From the NCBI GenBank assembly GCA_024234895.1, contig JACKNJ010000003.1, positions 62,001 to 126,000 on the forward strand: a stretch of DNA of 64,000 bases, given 5' to 3'. Source of the DNA: Gammaproteobacteria bacterium. Lineage in GTDB: Bacteria; Pseudomonadota; Gammaproteobacteria; JACKNK01. A program made the translations under genes and the position numbers. Positions within the stretch are counted from its first letter, which is position 1. Every line of letters starts with the position of its first letter. A model generated the notes under the pieces. The model was given only the letters and a program-made list of their open reading frames with translations. It did not search any database and was not told the origin of the DNA. This document shows, piece after piece, positions 26,801 to 35,628 of this stretch.

Positions 26801-29455
26801 ATGACCCCGACCACCAAGACCACCTGCCCGTACTGCGGCGTCGGCTGCGGCGTGCTGATCCAGCGTGATGCGGACGGCGCCATCAGCGTGCGCGGCGACA
26901 GCGATCACCCCGCCAATTTCGGTCGCCTGTGCTCGAAGGGTTCGGCGCTGGCCGAGACCCTGGATTTCACCGACCGCCTGCAACACCCGACCGTCTACGG
27001 CGAAGCCGTGGAGTGGGATGTCGCGCTCGCCGAGGTCGCCTCGCGCCTGCGTCGGGTTATCGACATCCACGGCCCGGACGCGGTCGGTTTCTACGTCTCC
27101 GGGCAGTTGCTGACCGAGGACTACTACGTCGCCAACAAGCTGATGAAGGGCTTCATCGGCAGCGGCAACATCGACACCAACTCGCGCCTGTGCATGTCGT
27201 CCAGCGTCGCCGGCCACAAGCGCGCCTTCGGTTCCGACAGCGTGCCCGGCTGTTACGAGGATCTCGAACAGGCCGACCTGATCGTGCTCACCGGCAGCAA
27301 CACCGCCTGGTGCCACCCGGTGCTCTACCAGCGCATCGTCAAGGCCAAGAAAGACCGCCCCGACATGCGGGTCGTGGTCATCGACCCGCGCCGCACCGCG
27401 ACCTGCGATGTCGCCGATCTGCACCTGCCGCTGGCACCGGGCAGCGACAGCGTGCTGTTCAGCGGCCTGCTGGTCGAGCTCGAACGCCAGGGTGCGATCG
27501 ATCACGTCTACGTCGCCGCGCACACCGAGGGCCTGGACGCGGCCCTACATCACGCCCGTTTCGCCGCGCCGTCGAGCGCGGTGGTCGCGGCACGCTGCGG
27601 TCTCGATGCCGCGCTGGTCGAACGCTTCTACGCGATGTGGAGCGGCACCGGGCGCGTGGTCACGGTCTATTCGCAGGGCATCAACCAGACCAGTTCCGGC
27701 GTCGACAAGGTCAACGCCATCATCAACTGTCACCTCGCCAGCGGGCGCATCGGTCGGCCCGGCATGGGGCCGCTCTCGTTCACCGGCCAGCCCAATGCGA
27801 TGGGCGGGCGCGAGGTCGGCGCGCTCGCCAACCAGCTCGCCGCGCACATGGATTTCGACGATCCGGCCAAGGTCGACAAGGTGGCCCGGTTCTGGGGCAG
27901 CGAACGCATCGCCACCGGCCCGGGCCGGAAGGCCGTCGACCTGTTCCGCGCCGCCGCCAGCGGCGAGATCAAGGCGCTGTGGATCATGGCCACCAACCCG
28001 GCGGTGAGCATGCCGGACTCCGTTCAGGTGCGGGCCGCGCTCGATGCCTGCGAGTTCGTCGTGGTCTCCGACGCGATCGCCGACACCGATACCGCGAAGT
28101 TCGCCGACGTGCTGCTGCCGGCGCTGACCTGGGGAGAGAAGGACGGCACGGTGACCAATTCCGAACGCCGCATCTCCCGCCAGCGACGCTTCATGGACGG
28201 CCCCGGCGCGGCGCGCGAGGATTGGTGGATCCTCTCGCAGGTCGCGCAACGCATGGGTTTCACGGGGTTCGACTATCCCAACCCGGCGGCCATCTTCCGC
28301 GAACACGCCGCCCTGTCCGCGTTCGAGAACGGCGGCACGCGCGGCTTCGACATCGGCGCGATGGCGGACCTGCCGGACCACGCCTACGACCAGCTCGACC
28401 CGTTCCAGTGGCCGCGTCCGCGCGGCTCGGCAGGCACGCGGCGGCGTTTCGACGACGGACGTTTCGATACCGCCGACGGCCGCGCCCGCATCGTCGCGAT
28501 CGACCCGCGTCCGCCGGTCAACGCTACCGATCTGGACTACCCGCTGGTGCTCAACACCGGGCGGGTGCGCGACCAGTGGCACACCATGACCCGCACCGGC
28601 AAATCGCCGCGCCTGGCCGGCCACATCGCCGAACCGTACTGCGAGATTCATCCGCTCGACGCCGCCCGTTACGGTATCGAGGACCGCGAGCTGGTGCGGG
28701 TGCACAGCCGCTGGGGCCGCGCGGTGCTGCGGGTGCAGTTCAGCGAAGGCCAGCGGCTCGGCGCGATCTTCGCGCCGATGCACTGGAACGACCGCTTCGG
28801 CCAGTGCGGGCGCATCAATCCGGTGGTCAACCCGGCCACCGATCCGATCTCCGGCCAGCCGGAGTTCAAGCACACGCCGGTGCGGGTCGAGGCGTACAGA
28901 CCGGCCTGGCACGGCTTCATCCTCAGCCGGCGGCGTTTCGAACCGGGTGTGGCCGGCTACTGGTCGCGCTCGATCGGGCGCGGCTACTGGCAGATGCAGA
29001 TCGCCGGTGACCAGGCTCCGGGCGACTGGCCCGCACACGCCCGCGAACTCCTCTGCGGCGAGGCCGCCAGTCCGGAGTGGCTGGAGTTCCACGACAAGGC
29101 CGGCGGGAGCTATCGCGCCGCGCGCTTCGCCGACGGCAAACTCGACAGCGCGATCTTCATCGGCCCCGACCATCGCCTGCCGCCGCACGACTGGGTCGCG
29201 AGCCTGTTCCGTGCCGAACAGATCGCGCCGCGCGAACGCATGTGGCTGCTCGCCGGCGAGCCTGGCCCCGGCGGCAAGGACGCCGGGCGCATCGTCTGCG
29301 CCTGTTTCAGCGTCGGCCTGAACACCCTTGTGGACGCTATCCGCGAGCAGGGACTGGTCACCCCCGAGGCGATCGGCGCGGCCCTGCAGGCCGGCACCAA
29401 CTGCGGCTCCTGCGTGCCCGAACTGCGCGCGCTGATTGCCGATACGCGGGGTTGA
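26801..29455 (+). CDS. nasA: Assimilatory nitrate reductase, catalytic subunit
   Basis: An 884-residue cytoplasmic molybdopterin enzyme reducing nitrate to nitrite. The N-terminus has the [4Fe-4S] motif CPYCGVGCGVL with the fourth Cys in LCSKGSA, then molybdopterin-binding blocks (GSGNIDTNSRLCMSS; TGSNTAWCHPV; GQPNAMGGREVGAL) and a C-terminal dinucleotide domain (RVRDQWHTMTRTGK). The last 60 residues form a BFD-like [2Fe-2S] module (CACF...CGSC), which takes electrons directly in NasA-type enzymes. The ATG at 26801 is set by the Fe-S motif. No nitrite reductase or nitrate transporter adjoins it; molybdate transporter genes lie 6 kb away. Confidence 0.93.
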   Translation: MTPTTKTTCPYCGVGCGVLIQRDADGAISVRGDSDHPANFGRLCSKGSALAETLDFTDRLQHPTVYGEAVEWDVALAEVASRLRRVIDIHGPDAVGFYVSGQLLTEDYYVANKLMKGFIGSGNIDTNSRLCMSSSVAGHKRAFGSDSVPGCYEDLEQADLIVLTGSNTAWCHPVLYQRIVKAKKDRPDMRVVVIDPRRTATCDVADLHLPLAPGSDSVLFSGLLVELERQGAIDHVYVAAHTEGLDAALHHARFAAPSSAVVAARCGLDAALVERFYAMWSGTGRVVTVYSQGINQTSSGVDKVNAIINCHLASGRIGRPGMGPLSFTGQPNAMGGREVGALANQLAAHMDFDDPAKVDKVARFWGSERIATGPGRKAVDLFRAAASGEIKALWIMATNPAVSMPDSVQVRAALDACEFVVVSDAIADTDTAKFADVLLPALTWGEKDGTVTNSERRISRQRRFMDGPGAAREDWWILSQVAQRMGFTGFDYPNPAAIFREHAALSAFENGGTRGFDIGAMADLPDHAYDQLDPFQWPRPRGSAGTRRRFDDGRFDTADGRARIVAIDPRPPVNATDLDYPLVLNTGRVRDQWHTMTRTGKSPRLAGHIAEPYCEIHPLDAARYGIEDRELVRVHSRWGRAVLRVQFSEGQRLGAIFAPMHWNDRFGQCGRINPVVNPATDPISGQPEFKHTPVRVEAYRPAWHGFILSRRRFEPGVAGYWSRSIGRGYWQMQIAGDQAPGDWPAHARELLCGEAASPEWLEFHDKAGGSYRAARFADGKLDSAIFIGPDHRLPPHDWVASLFRAEQIAPRERMWLLAGEPGPGGKDAGRIVCACFSVGLNTLVDAIREQGLVTPEAIGAALQAGTNCGSCVPELRALIADTRG

Positions 29456-29477
29456 GATGGAGTCAGCGAAGCGGACG

Positions 29478-29535
29478 TAGGGTGCGCCGTGCGCACCGGA
29501 TCCGATGCCCAATGGTGCGCATGGCGCCCCCTGCT
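29478..29535. repeat. Imperfect palindromic repeat (GGTGCGC/GCGCACC)
   Basis: TAGG-GGTGCGC-CGT-GCGCACC at 29478-29497 with another GGTGCGC at 29514. Its TAGGG edge resembles the hairpin at 26-49. It lies just beyond the nasA stop and no T-run follows. Confidence 0.5.
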
Positions 29536-29560
29536 TCCTCATGCTGATCTTTGGCTGATT

Positions 29561-29621
29561 GTGGGAGCTGCGTCCCGCCGCGATCATCCAAGCGGACATC
29601 GCGGCGGGACGCCGCTCCCGC
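29561..29621. repeat. REP-like palindrome, GTGGGAGC variant
   Basis: An inverted repeat starting GTGGGAGCTGCGTCCCGCCG and closing with ATCGCGGCGGGACGCCGCTC. It keeps the G(A/T)GGAGC edge of the main repeat family but has a different stem. Confidence 0.8.
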
Positions 29622-29740
29622 AGGGCGGTTCCGATCGATTGCCTCGTTTTCTTCGCACACGACAGGAGCTTTTCATCGGATAGGCGTACCATGCGCGGTT
29701 CGCACTTTTGCCCCTGAGCCGATCGAAACCGGATCATTCG

Positions 29741-32700
29741 ATGCCCATTCTCCCCAGTCATGACGACATCCGCTTCGCCGTCGGCAAGGCTGCCTACGAG
29801 CGTGGGCAGGAGTATTCCGAAAGCGGTCGCGTGGCCGCCGTCGAGGTCGTCGAGGACAAGCCGGGGCTGACCCTGGTCGCGGCCGAGACCTTCGGCAGCG
29901 GAGGGCGTTATTACCACCAGCGCATCCAGTTCACCGAGCGGCTGCGTGATGTCGGCATCAAGGGCGAATGCACCTGCCCGGTCGGGTCGGACTGCAAGCA
30001 CGTCGCCGCTGTCAGCCTGGAGTACCTGCGTCGCAACGGCGAGGGGGCGACGGAGCCGAAGCCGGTCACCCCGGACGCGGTGCCGCTGGAGGCCTGGCTG
30101 ACCGAGCTCGCGGCCAGCGACCAGCCGGTCGTCAGCGACGAGGACGAGGGTGAGTTCATCGCTTTCGTGCTCAGCGAACGTCCACCGGCGCGCGGCGTGG
30201 CCGGCAATCTGCCGTCGCTGGAGGTGCAGGTCCGCGTCACCCGTCGCCGGCACAACAGTCGGGGCATGCTGAAGGGGCGACCGGTGCCGCTGGTGGAACT
30301 GCGTCACGGCTTCCGCTTCCCGGACGGGGCCAGCGAGGAGCAGATCGAGATCGTCGCGATGCTGATCGCGGCCGCACGCGATCAATGGCAGGGCCACGCG
30401 CGCGTCGAGGGCGAACTTGCCGGGGCGATGCTGAGCCGCATGCTGGATGCCGGCATCGCGTTCTGGGACGAGATCAGCCAGGAGCCGCTGGCCTGGGGCG
30501 CGCCGCGCAAGTTGAGCTGGCAGTGGCGGGAACGCCGCAGCGGCAGCCTCGCGCTGTTGCCGATCCTCGAGCCCGGCGGACGCCTGCTGGCCACCGATCC
30601 GCCGCTGTACGTCGATCCGGCCCGGCAGATCATCGGCCCGGCGGACGAGGAGATGCGTTTGACCGCGGCGCAGCGGCGCATGTTGCGCAAGGCGCCGGAA
30701 TTGCCGGTCGCGCAGGCCGAGGCCCTGAGCCTCGCGCTGCTGCGCGACTACCCGCAACTGCCGGTGCCGATGCCGGTGAAGGTCGCGACGCAGGAGTTGC
30801 GTGGCCTGCCCGCGCGCCCGCATCTGCGCCTGGGCGGGCGCCAGACCGAACGCGGTTACGAGCACGTCCTGCTGCTCAGCTTCGACTACGGCGATCACAC
30901 CATTCCCGCGCTGCCCAAGCTGCCGAGCGTGGTGTTCGATGCCGGCGGCGAGTTCATCGAACTGATCCGCGACGGCGAGGCCGAGGACGCCGCTGTCGCC
31001 ACCCTGGTCGATATCGGCTTCGCCTGGCAGCCTGCATCGGACGGGCCGCTGCCGTTCGTGAATTCGGCGGGCAATGCCTCGCTGGCGGCGGTGCGCTGGT
31101 CGCGCTTCCTCGAATATCACGTGCCGCAACTGGAACGCGCGGGCTGGCGCATCGATCACGACAAGGGCTTCCGTCTGCGTTTCGACGACGCGGACTGGGA
31201 AGGGGAGGTCGAGGACGGCGGCGACTGGTTCAGTCTGCGTTTCGACCTGGAGGTGGACGGTCGGCGGCTGCCGCTGGCGCCGCTGGTCGCGCCGCTGATC
31301 CAGGACGTGTTCGACCTGCCGCCCGAGGAATGGCCGGAATTCTGGCCGGTGCCGCTCGACGGTCACCGCTATCTGAATCTGCCCAGCGCGCGCCTGCGCC
31401 CGGTGCTCGAGGTGCTGCGCGAGCTGCATCAGCGCGAGATGCCGTTCGATGACGAGGGCAAGGTGCGGCTGTCGCGTTTCGAGCTGGCGACGCTGGCCGA
31501 TCTGCCGCATGACCGCGCCCTGCGCGGCGCGAAGGAACTGCGCGTGCTGGCCGAGCAGCTGCGCGATTTCGCCGGCATCGAACAGGTCGATCCGCCGGAG
31601 GGGCTGGATGCCGAACTGCGGCCTTACCAGCGGCGTGGCCTCGACTGGTTGCAGTTCCTGCGCACCTTCCGTTTCAACGGCATCCTTGCCGACGACATGG
31701 GCCTCGGCAAGACGCTGCAGACGCTCGCCCATCTGCTGATCGAGAAGCGGGCCGGGCGCCTGGATGGCGTGAAATCCGGCCCCGCGCTGGTGGTGGCGCC
31801 GACCAGCCTGATGGGCAACTGGCGGCGTGAGGCGGCGCGTTTCACGCCGGACCTGAAGGTACTGGTGCTGCACGGCAGTGGTCGCCATTCCGACTTCGAC
31901 CATATCGAAGACCACGATGTGCTGCTGACCACCTATCCGCTGCTGCCGCGCGACGCGAAGGAACTGCGCGCGCGCCGCTATCACAGCGTGATCCTGGACG
32001 AGGCGCAGACGGTCAAGAACCCGCGCGCCAAGGCCGCGCAGATCGTCCGCGACCTGCGCTGCGACCATCGCCTGTGCCTGACCGGCACGCCGATGGAGAA
32101 CCACCTCGGCGAGCTGTGGTCGCTGTTCGATTTTCTGATGCCGGGCTTCCTCGGCGACATGAAGGAGTTCACCCGCCACTACCGCACGCCGATCGAGAAG
32201 CACGGCGACATCGATCTGCGCGACCGGCTCGCGCGGCGCGTGCAACCTTTCCTGCTGCGGCGCGGCAAGCAGGAGGTCGCGGCTGAACTGCCTCCGAAGA
32301 CCGAGATTCTGCGCACCATCGAGTTCGCCCCGCAGCAGGCGCAGTTGTACGAATCCATCCGCGTGGCGATGGACAAGCGGGTGCGCGAGGCGATCGCCAG
32401 CCAGGGTCTGGCGCGCTCGCACATAACCATCCTCGATGCCTTGCTGAAGCTGCGGCAGACCTGCTGCGATCCGCGTCTGCTTAAATTGGCGCACGCGGAA
32501 CGGGTGACCGGGTCGGCGAAGATGGAACTGCTGATGGACCTGCTGCCGGAGCAACTGGAAGAGGGGCGGCGCGTGCTGCTGTTCTCGCAGTTCACGCAGA
32601 TGCTCGGCCTGATCGAGGAAGAGCTGAAGGCGCGCGGTATCCGCTACGCCAAGCTGACCGGCCAGACCCGCGACCGCGACGCCGAGATCGACCGCTTCCG

Positions 32701-33025
32701 CAACGGCGAGGTCGATCTGTTCCTGATCAGCCTGAAGGCCGGCGGCGTCGGCCTTAACCTGGTCGAGGCCGACACGGTCATCCTTTACGACCCGTGGTGG
32801 AACCCGGCGGTCGAGGCGCAGGCCGCCGACCGCGCCCACCGCATCGGCCAGGACAAGCCGGTGTTCGTCTACAAGCTGGTCATCGACAACAGCGTCGAGG
32901 AGAAGATGCTCGCCATGCAGGAGCGCAAACGCGCGCTCGCGGCAGGGGTGTATTCGGAGAGCCGTGGCGAGGAGGTGCCGCTGTTTGACTCGGATACATT
33001 GCAGGACCTGTTCGCGCCGTTGTAG
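29741..33025 (+). CDS. SWIM zinc-finger SNF2-family helicase
   Basis: A 1094-residue Swi2/Snf2 ATPase. Near the N-terminus is a SWIM zinc motif (CTCPVGSDCKH, about residues 86-96). The ATPase core begins around residue 625 with YQRRGLDWLQFL, Walker A DDMGLGKT, then the DEAQ box (LDEAQTVKNP), LTGTPMENHLGELWSLFDFL and motif V-VI blocks (KAGGVGLNL; ADRAHRIGQ). Bacterial SWIM-SNF2 proteins probably remodel protein-DNA or RNA polymerase complexes, but no specific role is established. The start MPILPSHDD is preferred because the SWIM-associated domain begins there; an in-frame ATG at 29708 is weaker. It lies upstream of a toxin-antitoxin pair but is separated by a probable operator. Confidence 0.88.
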   Translation: MPILPSHDDIRFAVGKAAYERGQEYSESGRVAAVEVVEDKPGLTLVAAETFGSGGRYYHQRIQFTERLRDVGIKGECTCPVGSDCKHVAAVSLEYLRRNGEGATEPKPVTPDAVPLEAWLTELAASDQPVVSDEDEGEFIAFVLSERPPARGVAGNLPSLEVQVRVTRRRHNSRGMLKGRPVPLVELRHGFRFPDGASEEQIEIVAMLIAAARDQWQGHARVEGELAGAMLSRMLDAGIAFWDEISQEPLAWGAPRKLSWQWRERRSGSLALLPILEPGGRLLATDPPLYVDPARQIIGPADEEMRLTAAQRRMLRKAPELPVAQAEALSLALLRDYPQLPVPMPVKVATQELRGLPARPHLRLGGRQTERGYEHVLLLSFDYGDHTIPALPKLPSVVFDAGGEFIELIRDGEAEDAAVATLVDIGFAWQPASDGPLPFVNSAGNASLAAVRWSRFLEYHVPQLERAGWRIDHDKGFRLRFDDADWEGEVEDGGDWFSLRFDLEVDGRRLPLAPLVAPLIQDVFDLPPEEWPEFWPVPLDGHRYLNLPSARLRPVLEVLRELHQREMPFDDEGKVRLSRFELATLADLPHDRALRGAKELRVLAEQLRDFAGIEQVDPPEGLDAELRPYQRRGLDWLQFLRTFRFNGILADDMGLGKTLQTLAHLLIEKRAGRLDGVKSGPALVVAPTSLMGNWRREAARFTPDLKVLVLHGSGRHSDFDHIEDHDVLLTTYPLLPRDAKELRARRYHSVILDEAQTVKNPRAKAAQIVRDLRCDHRLCLTGTPMENHLGELWSLFDFLMPGFLGDMKEFTRHYRTPIEKHGDIDLRDRLARRVQPFLLRRGKQEVAAELPPKTEILRTIEFAPQQAQLYESIRVAMDKRVREAIASQGLARSHITILDALLKLRQTCCDPRLLKLAHAERVTGSAKMELLMDLLPEQLEEGRRVLLFSQFTQMLGLIEEELKARGIRYAKLTGQTRDRDAEIDRFRNGEVDLFLISLKAGGVGLNLVEADTVILYDPWWNPAVEAQAADRAHRIGQDKPVFVYKLVIDNSVEEKMLAMQERKRALAAGVYSESRGEEVPLFDSDTLQDLFAPL

Positions 33026-33055
33026 CGGCCCGACTAGGTCGGCGCTATGATTTGA

Positions 33056-33079
33056 ACCTGTACGGTTAATCGAACAGGT
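33056..33079 (+). promoter_or_regulatory. Probable YefM operator
   Basis: Inverted repeat ACCTGT-N12-ACAGGT directly before the antitoxin gene, containing TGTAC, close to the TGTACA core bound by YefM-type antitoxins. It ends 9 bases before the yefM start. Confidence 0.5.
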
Positions 33080-33088
33080 CTGCTCGTC

Positions 33089-33346
33089 ATGGATGCCATT
33101 TCCTACACCGAAGCCCGCAATAATCTGGCCGCCACGCTGGAGCGCGTGACGCAGGATCACGAGCCCGTGATCATCACCCGCCGTAACGGCGAAGCTGCCG
33201 TGCTGGTGTCGTTGGCGGATTACAACGCCTGGCAGGAAACCGAGTACCTGACCCGTTCAGCCGCCAATGCCGCCGATCTGCTGCGTGCGGTCGGCGAACT
33301 GCGTGAACGTCGCAATCTGGGCAGGCACGAGCTGATTGAGGAATGA
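33089..33346 (+). CDS. yefM: YefM-type antitoxin (Phd/YefM family)
   Basis: An 85-residue antitoxin. The N-terminal DNA-binding Phd/YefM fold shows SYTEARNNLAATLERV and VIITRRNGEAAVLVSLADYNAWQET. The C-terminal acidic/basic tail (about 56-85) would wrap the toxin. It neutralises YoeB and, with it, represses the operon. Its stop overlaps the toxin's start by 4 bases (ATGA), the usual coupling. Confidence 0.93.
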   Translation: MDAISYTEARNNLAATLERVTQDHEPVIITRRNGEAAVLVSLADYNAWQETEYLTRSAANAADLLRAVGELRERRNLGRHELIEE

Positions 33347-33594
33347 TCTGCTTCCGCAAGCAGGCGTGGGACGATTACCTCTACTGGCAGCAGACCGACA
33401 AGCGCATTCTCAAGCGCATCAACACGTTGATTCGCGACATCGAGCGTGACCCGTTCGCCGGCATCGGCAAGCCGGAGCCGCTGAAGCACCAGTTCGCGGG
33501 TTTCTGGTCGCGGCGCATCAATGACGAGCATCGTCTGGTTTACACGCTGCTCGATGGTGAGCTGATCGTGATTCAGTGCCGGTATCACTACTGA
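33343..33594 (+). CDS. yoeB: YoeB-type mRNA interferase toxin
   Basis: An 83-residue ribosome-dependent endoribonuclease of the Txe/YoeB family. Expected catalytic positions are all present: Glu45 in GKPEPL, Arg64 in EHRLVY, His82 and Tyr83 at the C-terminal RYHY end. It starts MICFRKQAWDDYLYW, typical for the family. Nothing suggests inactivation, so the module should work. Confidence 0.95.
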   Translation: MICFRKQAWDDYLYWQQTDKRILKRINTLIRDIERDPFAGIGKPEPLKHQFAGFWSRRINDEHRLVYTLLDGELIVIQCRYHY

Positions 33595-33614
33595 ACGGAC
33601 GGTCAGGTTTTTCG

Positions 33615-33812
33615 TTACGCCGCTATCCCCTCAACGACGAGGTGGTCGATATCGGTCCGCTCGCTGGCATGTTCGAACGTCATCGCGCAGACGTTGCCGC
33701 TGGCATCCAGATCCAGTGTGGTGTTTTCGTCGAGGTCGTTGGTTTCAGCGATATCACCGGCGCGAAATTCGATATAGAGGGTGTCGGTGTCCTGGAAGTA
33801 GCTGACTTTCAT
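33615..33812 (-). CDS. DUF2283 small protein
   Basis: A 65-residue protein with the DUF2283 pattern: MKVSYFQDTDTLYIEF then DLDENTTLDLDASGNVCAMTFEHAS. DUF2283 proteins are common and uncharacterised, often near toxin-antitoxin loci. It converges on yoeB (20-base gap). The start at 33812 excludes about 50 upstream codons that run through a palindromic repeat. Confidence 0.82.
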   Translation of the reverse strand: MKVSYFQDTDTLYIEFRAGDIAETNDLDENTTLDLDASGNVCAMTFEHASERTDIDHLVVEGIAA

Positions 33813-33860
33813 GGTTTGAAGCCTCGATCGAAAAAGGCGTTGTGCAGGATGGAACCTCAC

Positions 33861-33945
33861 TGTAGGAGCGGGCTTGCCCGCGAACGACGCGGCAACCGCG
33901 CTTGAACGCAGCGGCACGTCTTTCGCGGGCAAGCCCGCTCCTACA
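33861..33945. repeat. REP-like palindrome, TGTAGGAGCGGGCTTGCCCGCG variant
   Basis: Arms of about 22 bases beginning TGTAGGAGCGGGCTTGCCCG, with the exact reverse complement ending at 33945. It sits between the DUF2283 gene start and the rmuC stop. Confidence 0.9.
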
Positions 33946-33970
33946 ATGTGGTCGCGACGCACGTTGCCGA

Positions 33971-35500
33971 TTATTTGCCCGTTTTGGGTTCCGATTCGTC
34001 GGTGAGCAGCTCGGTGGCACTGAGTTCACGGGTCTGGCGCTCGATCATCGGCGGTTCGGGGAGGGCGTCTTCCTGCGCCTTGCCGGCCAGTGCCGGGAAC
34101 TGGCGGGCGCTGGCGAGGACGCGGGTTTCGAGGCTGCCGACCGACTTGTTGTAGGCCTCCACGGCCTGGTCGAGGCGGCTGCCGACGCGGGTCCAGTGTT
34201 CGGCGAGGGTGCCGATGCGTTCGTAGAGCGTCTTGCCGAGCTCGGCGATCTCGCGCGCGTTGCGGGCCAGGGCTTCCTGCTGCCAGCCGTAGGCGACGGC
34301 CTTGAGCAACGCGATCAGCGTCGTCGGGCTGGCGGGGATGACCTTCTGGTCGGCGCCGTATTCGATGAGGCCGAGGTCCTGGGTCAGCGCGGCGCTGAAG
34401 AAGGCCTCGCCGGGCACGAACATGACCACGAACTCGGGGGTGAAATCGAACTGCGCGTGGTAGCTCTTCCGGCCCAGGTCGGTGATGTGTTTCTTGACCT
34501 GGGCGGCGTGGCGGACGAGGTGCAGGGCGCGGTCCTCCTCGCTGTCGGCCTCGACCGCGCTGAGGTAGGCGTCGACCGGGGCCTTGGCGTCGACGACGAT
34601 GTGTCCGCCGCCGGGCAGACGCACGATCATGTCCGGGCGCAGGCGGCTTTCCTCGGTGTCGGTGCTGACCTGTTCCTCGAAGTCGCAGTGCTCGACCATG
34701 CCGGCCATCTCGACCACGCGGCGCAGCTGCATCTCGCCCCAGCGGCCGCGCGTCTGCGGCTGGCGCAGTGCCTTGACCAGATTGGCGGTCTGGGCGTGCA
34801 ACTGCGGCAGGTGGTCGTTGATCAGCGATTTGACCTGCTGGTTGAGGCCTTCGTAGGCGCCAATGCGGTCTTTCTCCAGTTGTTCGAGCTTGCCGTCGAA
34901 TTTCTCCAGGCGCTCGCGGATCGGCTGGGCGAGTTGTTCGATGGTTTTCTGGCGTTGGCTCAGGTCTTCCTTCGCGCCTTGCTGGTATTTCTCCAGGTGT
35001 TCGCGAGCGAGGTCCAGGAAGGCCTTGTTGTTGGTGTTCAGGGCTTCCGAGGACAACGCCTTGAAGGTGTTGCTGAGGCGTTCCTGGGCTTCTTCCAGCG
35101 CCTTCAGTTTTTCCGCCGCGCGCTGGCGTTCCTGATCGAGGCGTTCGTTCAGTTCACGCTTGTCGGCCTGCGCCTCGGCGAGCTGGCGCATGAGCTGTTC
35201 ACGTTGACGTTCGCCGTCCCCGTGGCGTTCGTCGAGACGGGCGATCAGCGCGGCGCGCTCGTCGAGCTTGGCGCGTGCCTGGTCGAGCTGTTCGTCGAGG
35301 CGGGCGCGTTCTATCTGCATCGCATGCAGTTCGCCTTCCAGGGCTTCGCCCTTGTCGGCCAGTGCGTCGCGTACCGCCGCATTGGCGCGGGCGCTGTTGC
35401 GCGCCAGCAGGATCGCGAACAACGCGGTCAGCAGGGCGCCCGCCAGCGCGGCGAGCAGCCATTGGGCGAGCGGGTCGAGAGCGGCGAAGGCGGCGAGCAT
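33971..35500 (-). CDS. rmuC: DNA recombination protein RmuC
   Basis: A 509-residue protein with an N-terminal membrane helix (about 11-32), a long charged coiled coil (about 40-200) and the RmuC nuclease-like core (about 230-440) containing RGRWGEMQLRRVVEMAGM, VDAKAPVDAYL and FVPGEAFFSAAL. RmuC limits inversion and recombination at short inverted repeats. That is relevant here because the window is full of such repeats, though the link is only suggestive. Length and layout are normal. Confidence 0.93.
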   Translation of the reverse strand: MLAAFAALDPLAQWLLAALAGALLTALFAILLARNSARANAAVRDALADKGEALEGELHAMQIERARLDEQLDQARAKLDERAALIARLDERHGDGERQREQLMRQLAEAQADKRELNERLDQERQRAAEKLKALEEAQERLSNTFKALSSEALNTNNKAFLDLAREHLEKYQQGAKEDLSQRQKTIEQLAQPIRERLEKFDGKLEQLEKDRIGAYEGLNQQVKSLINDHLPQLHAQTANLVKALRQPQTRGRWGEMQLRRVVEMAGMVEHCDFEEQVSTDTEESRLRPDMIVRLPGGGHIVVDAKAPVDAYLSAVEADSEEDRALHLVRHAAQVKKHITDLGRKSYHAQFDFTPEFVVMFVPGEAFFSAALTQDLGLIEYGADQKVIPASPTTLIALLKAVAYGWQQEALARNAREIAELGKTLYERIGTLAEHWTRVGSRLDQAVEAYNKSVGSLETRVLASARQFPALAGKAQEDALPEPPMIERQTRELSATELLTDESEPKTGK

Positions 35501-35563
35501 GGCGGATTCGGGGATTGGCGGGTGTGTCGGGAGGATAAACGCAATGGCGCGGGATGCCTCAAT

Positions 35564-35628
35564 GTAGGAGCGGCTTCAGCCGCGAACGGCTCCGGTCGAA
35601 GGCACTTCGCGGCTGAAGCCGCTCCTAC
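35564..35628. repeat. REP-like palindrome, GTAGGAGCGGC family
   Basis: A close match to the copies at 3221 and 4251. Its right edge holds the TAG stop codon of modC (35625-35627), exactly as the copy at 3221 holds the stop of chrA. Confidence 0.9.

Noticed and set aside
27545..33160. Antisense open frame of 1871 codons across nasA and the SNF2 gene
   Set aside because: It lies opposite two clear genes, has a His/Arg/Gln-rich composition typical of reverse-frame translation in GC-rich DNA, and shows no domain.
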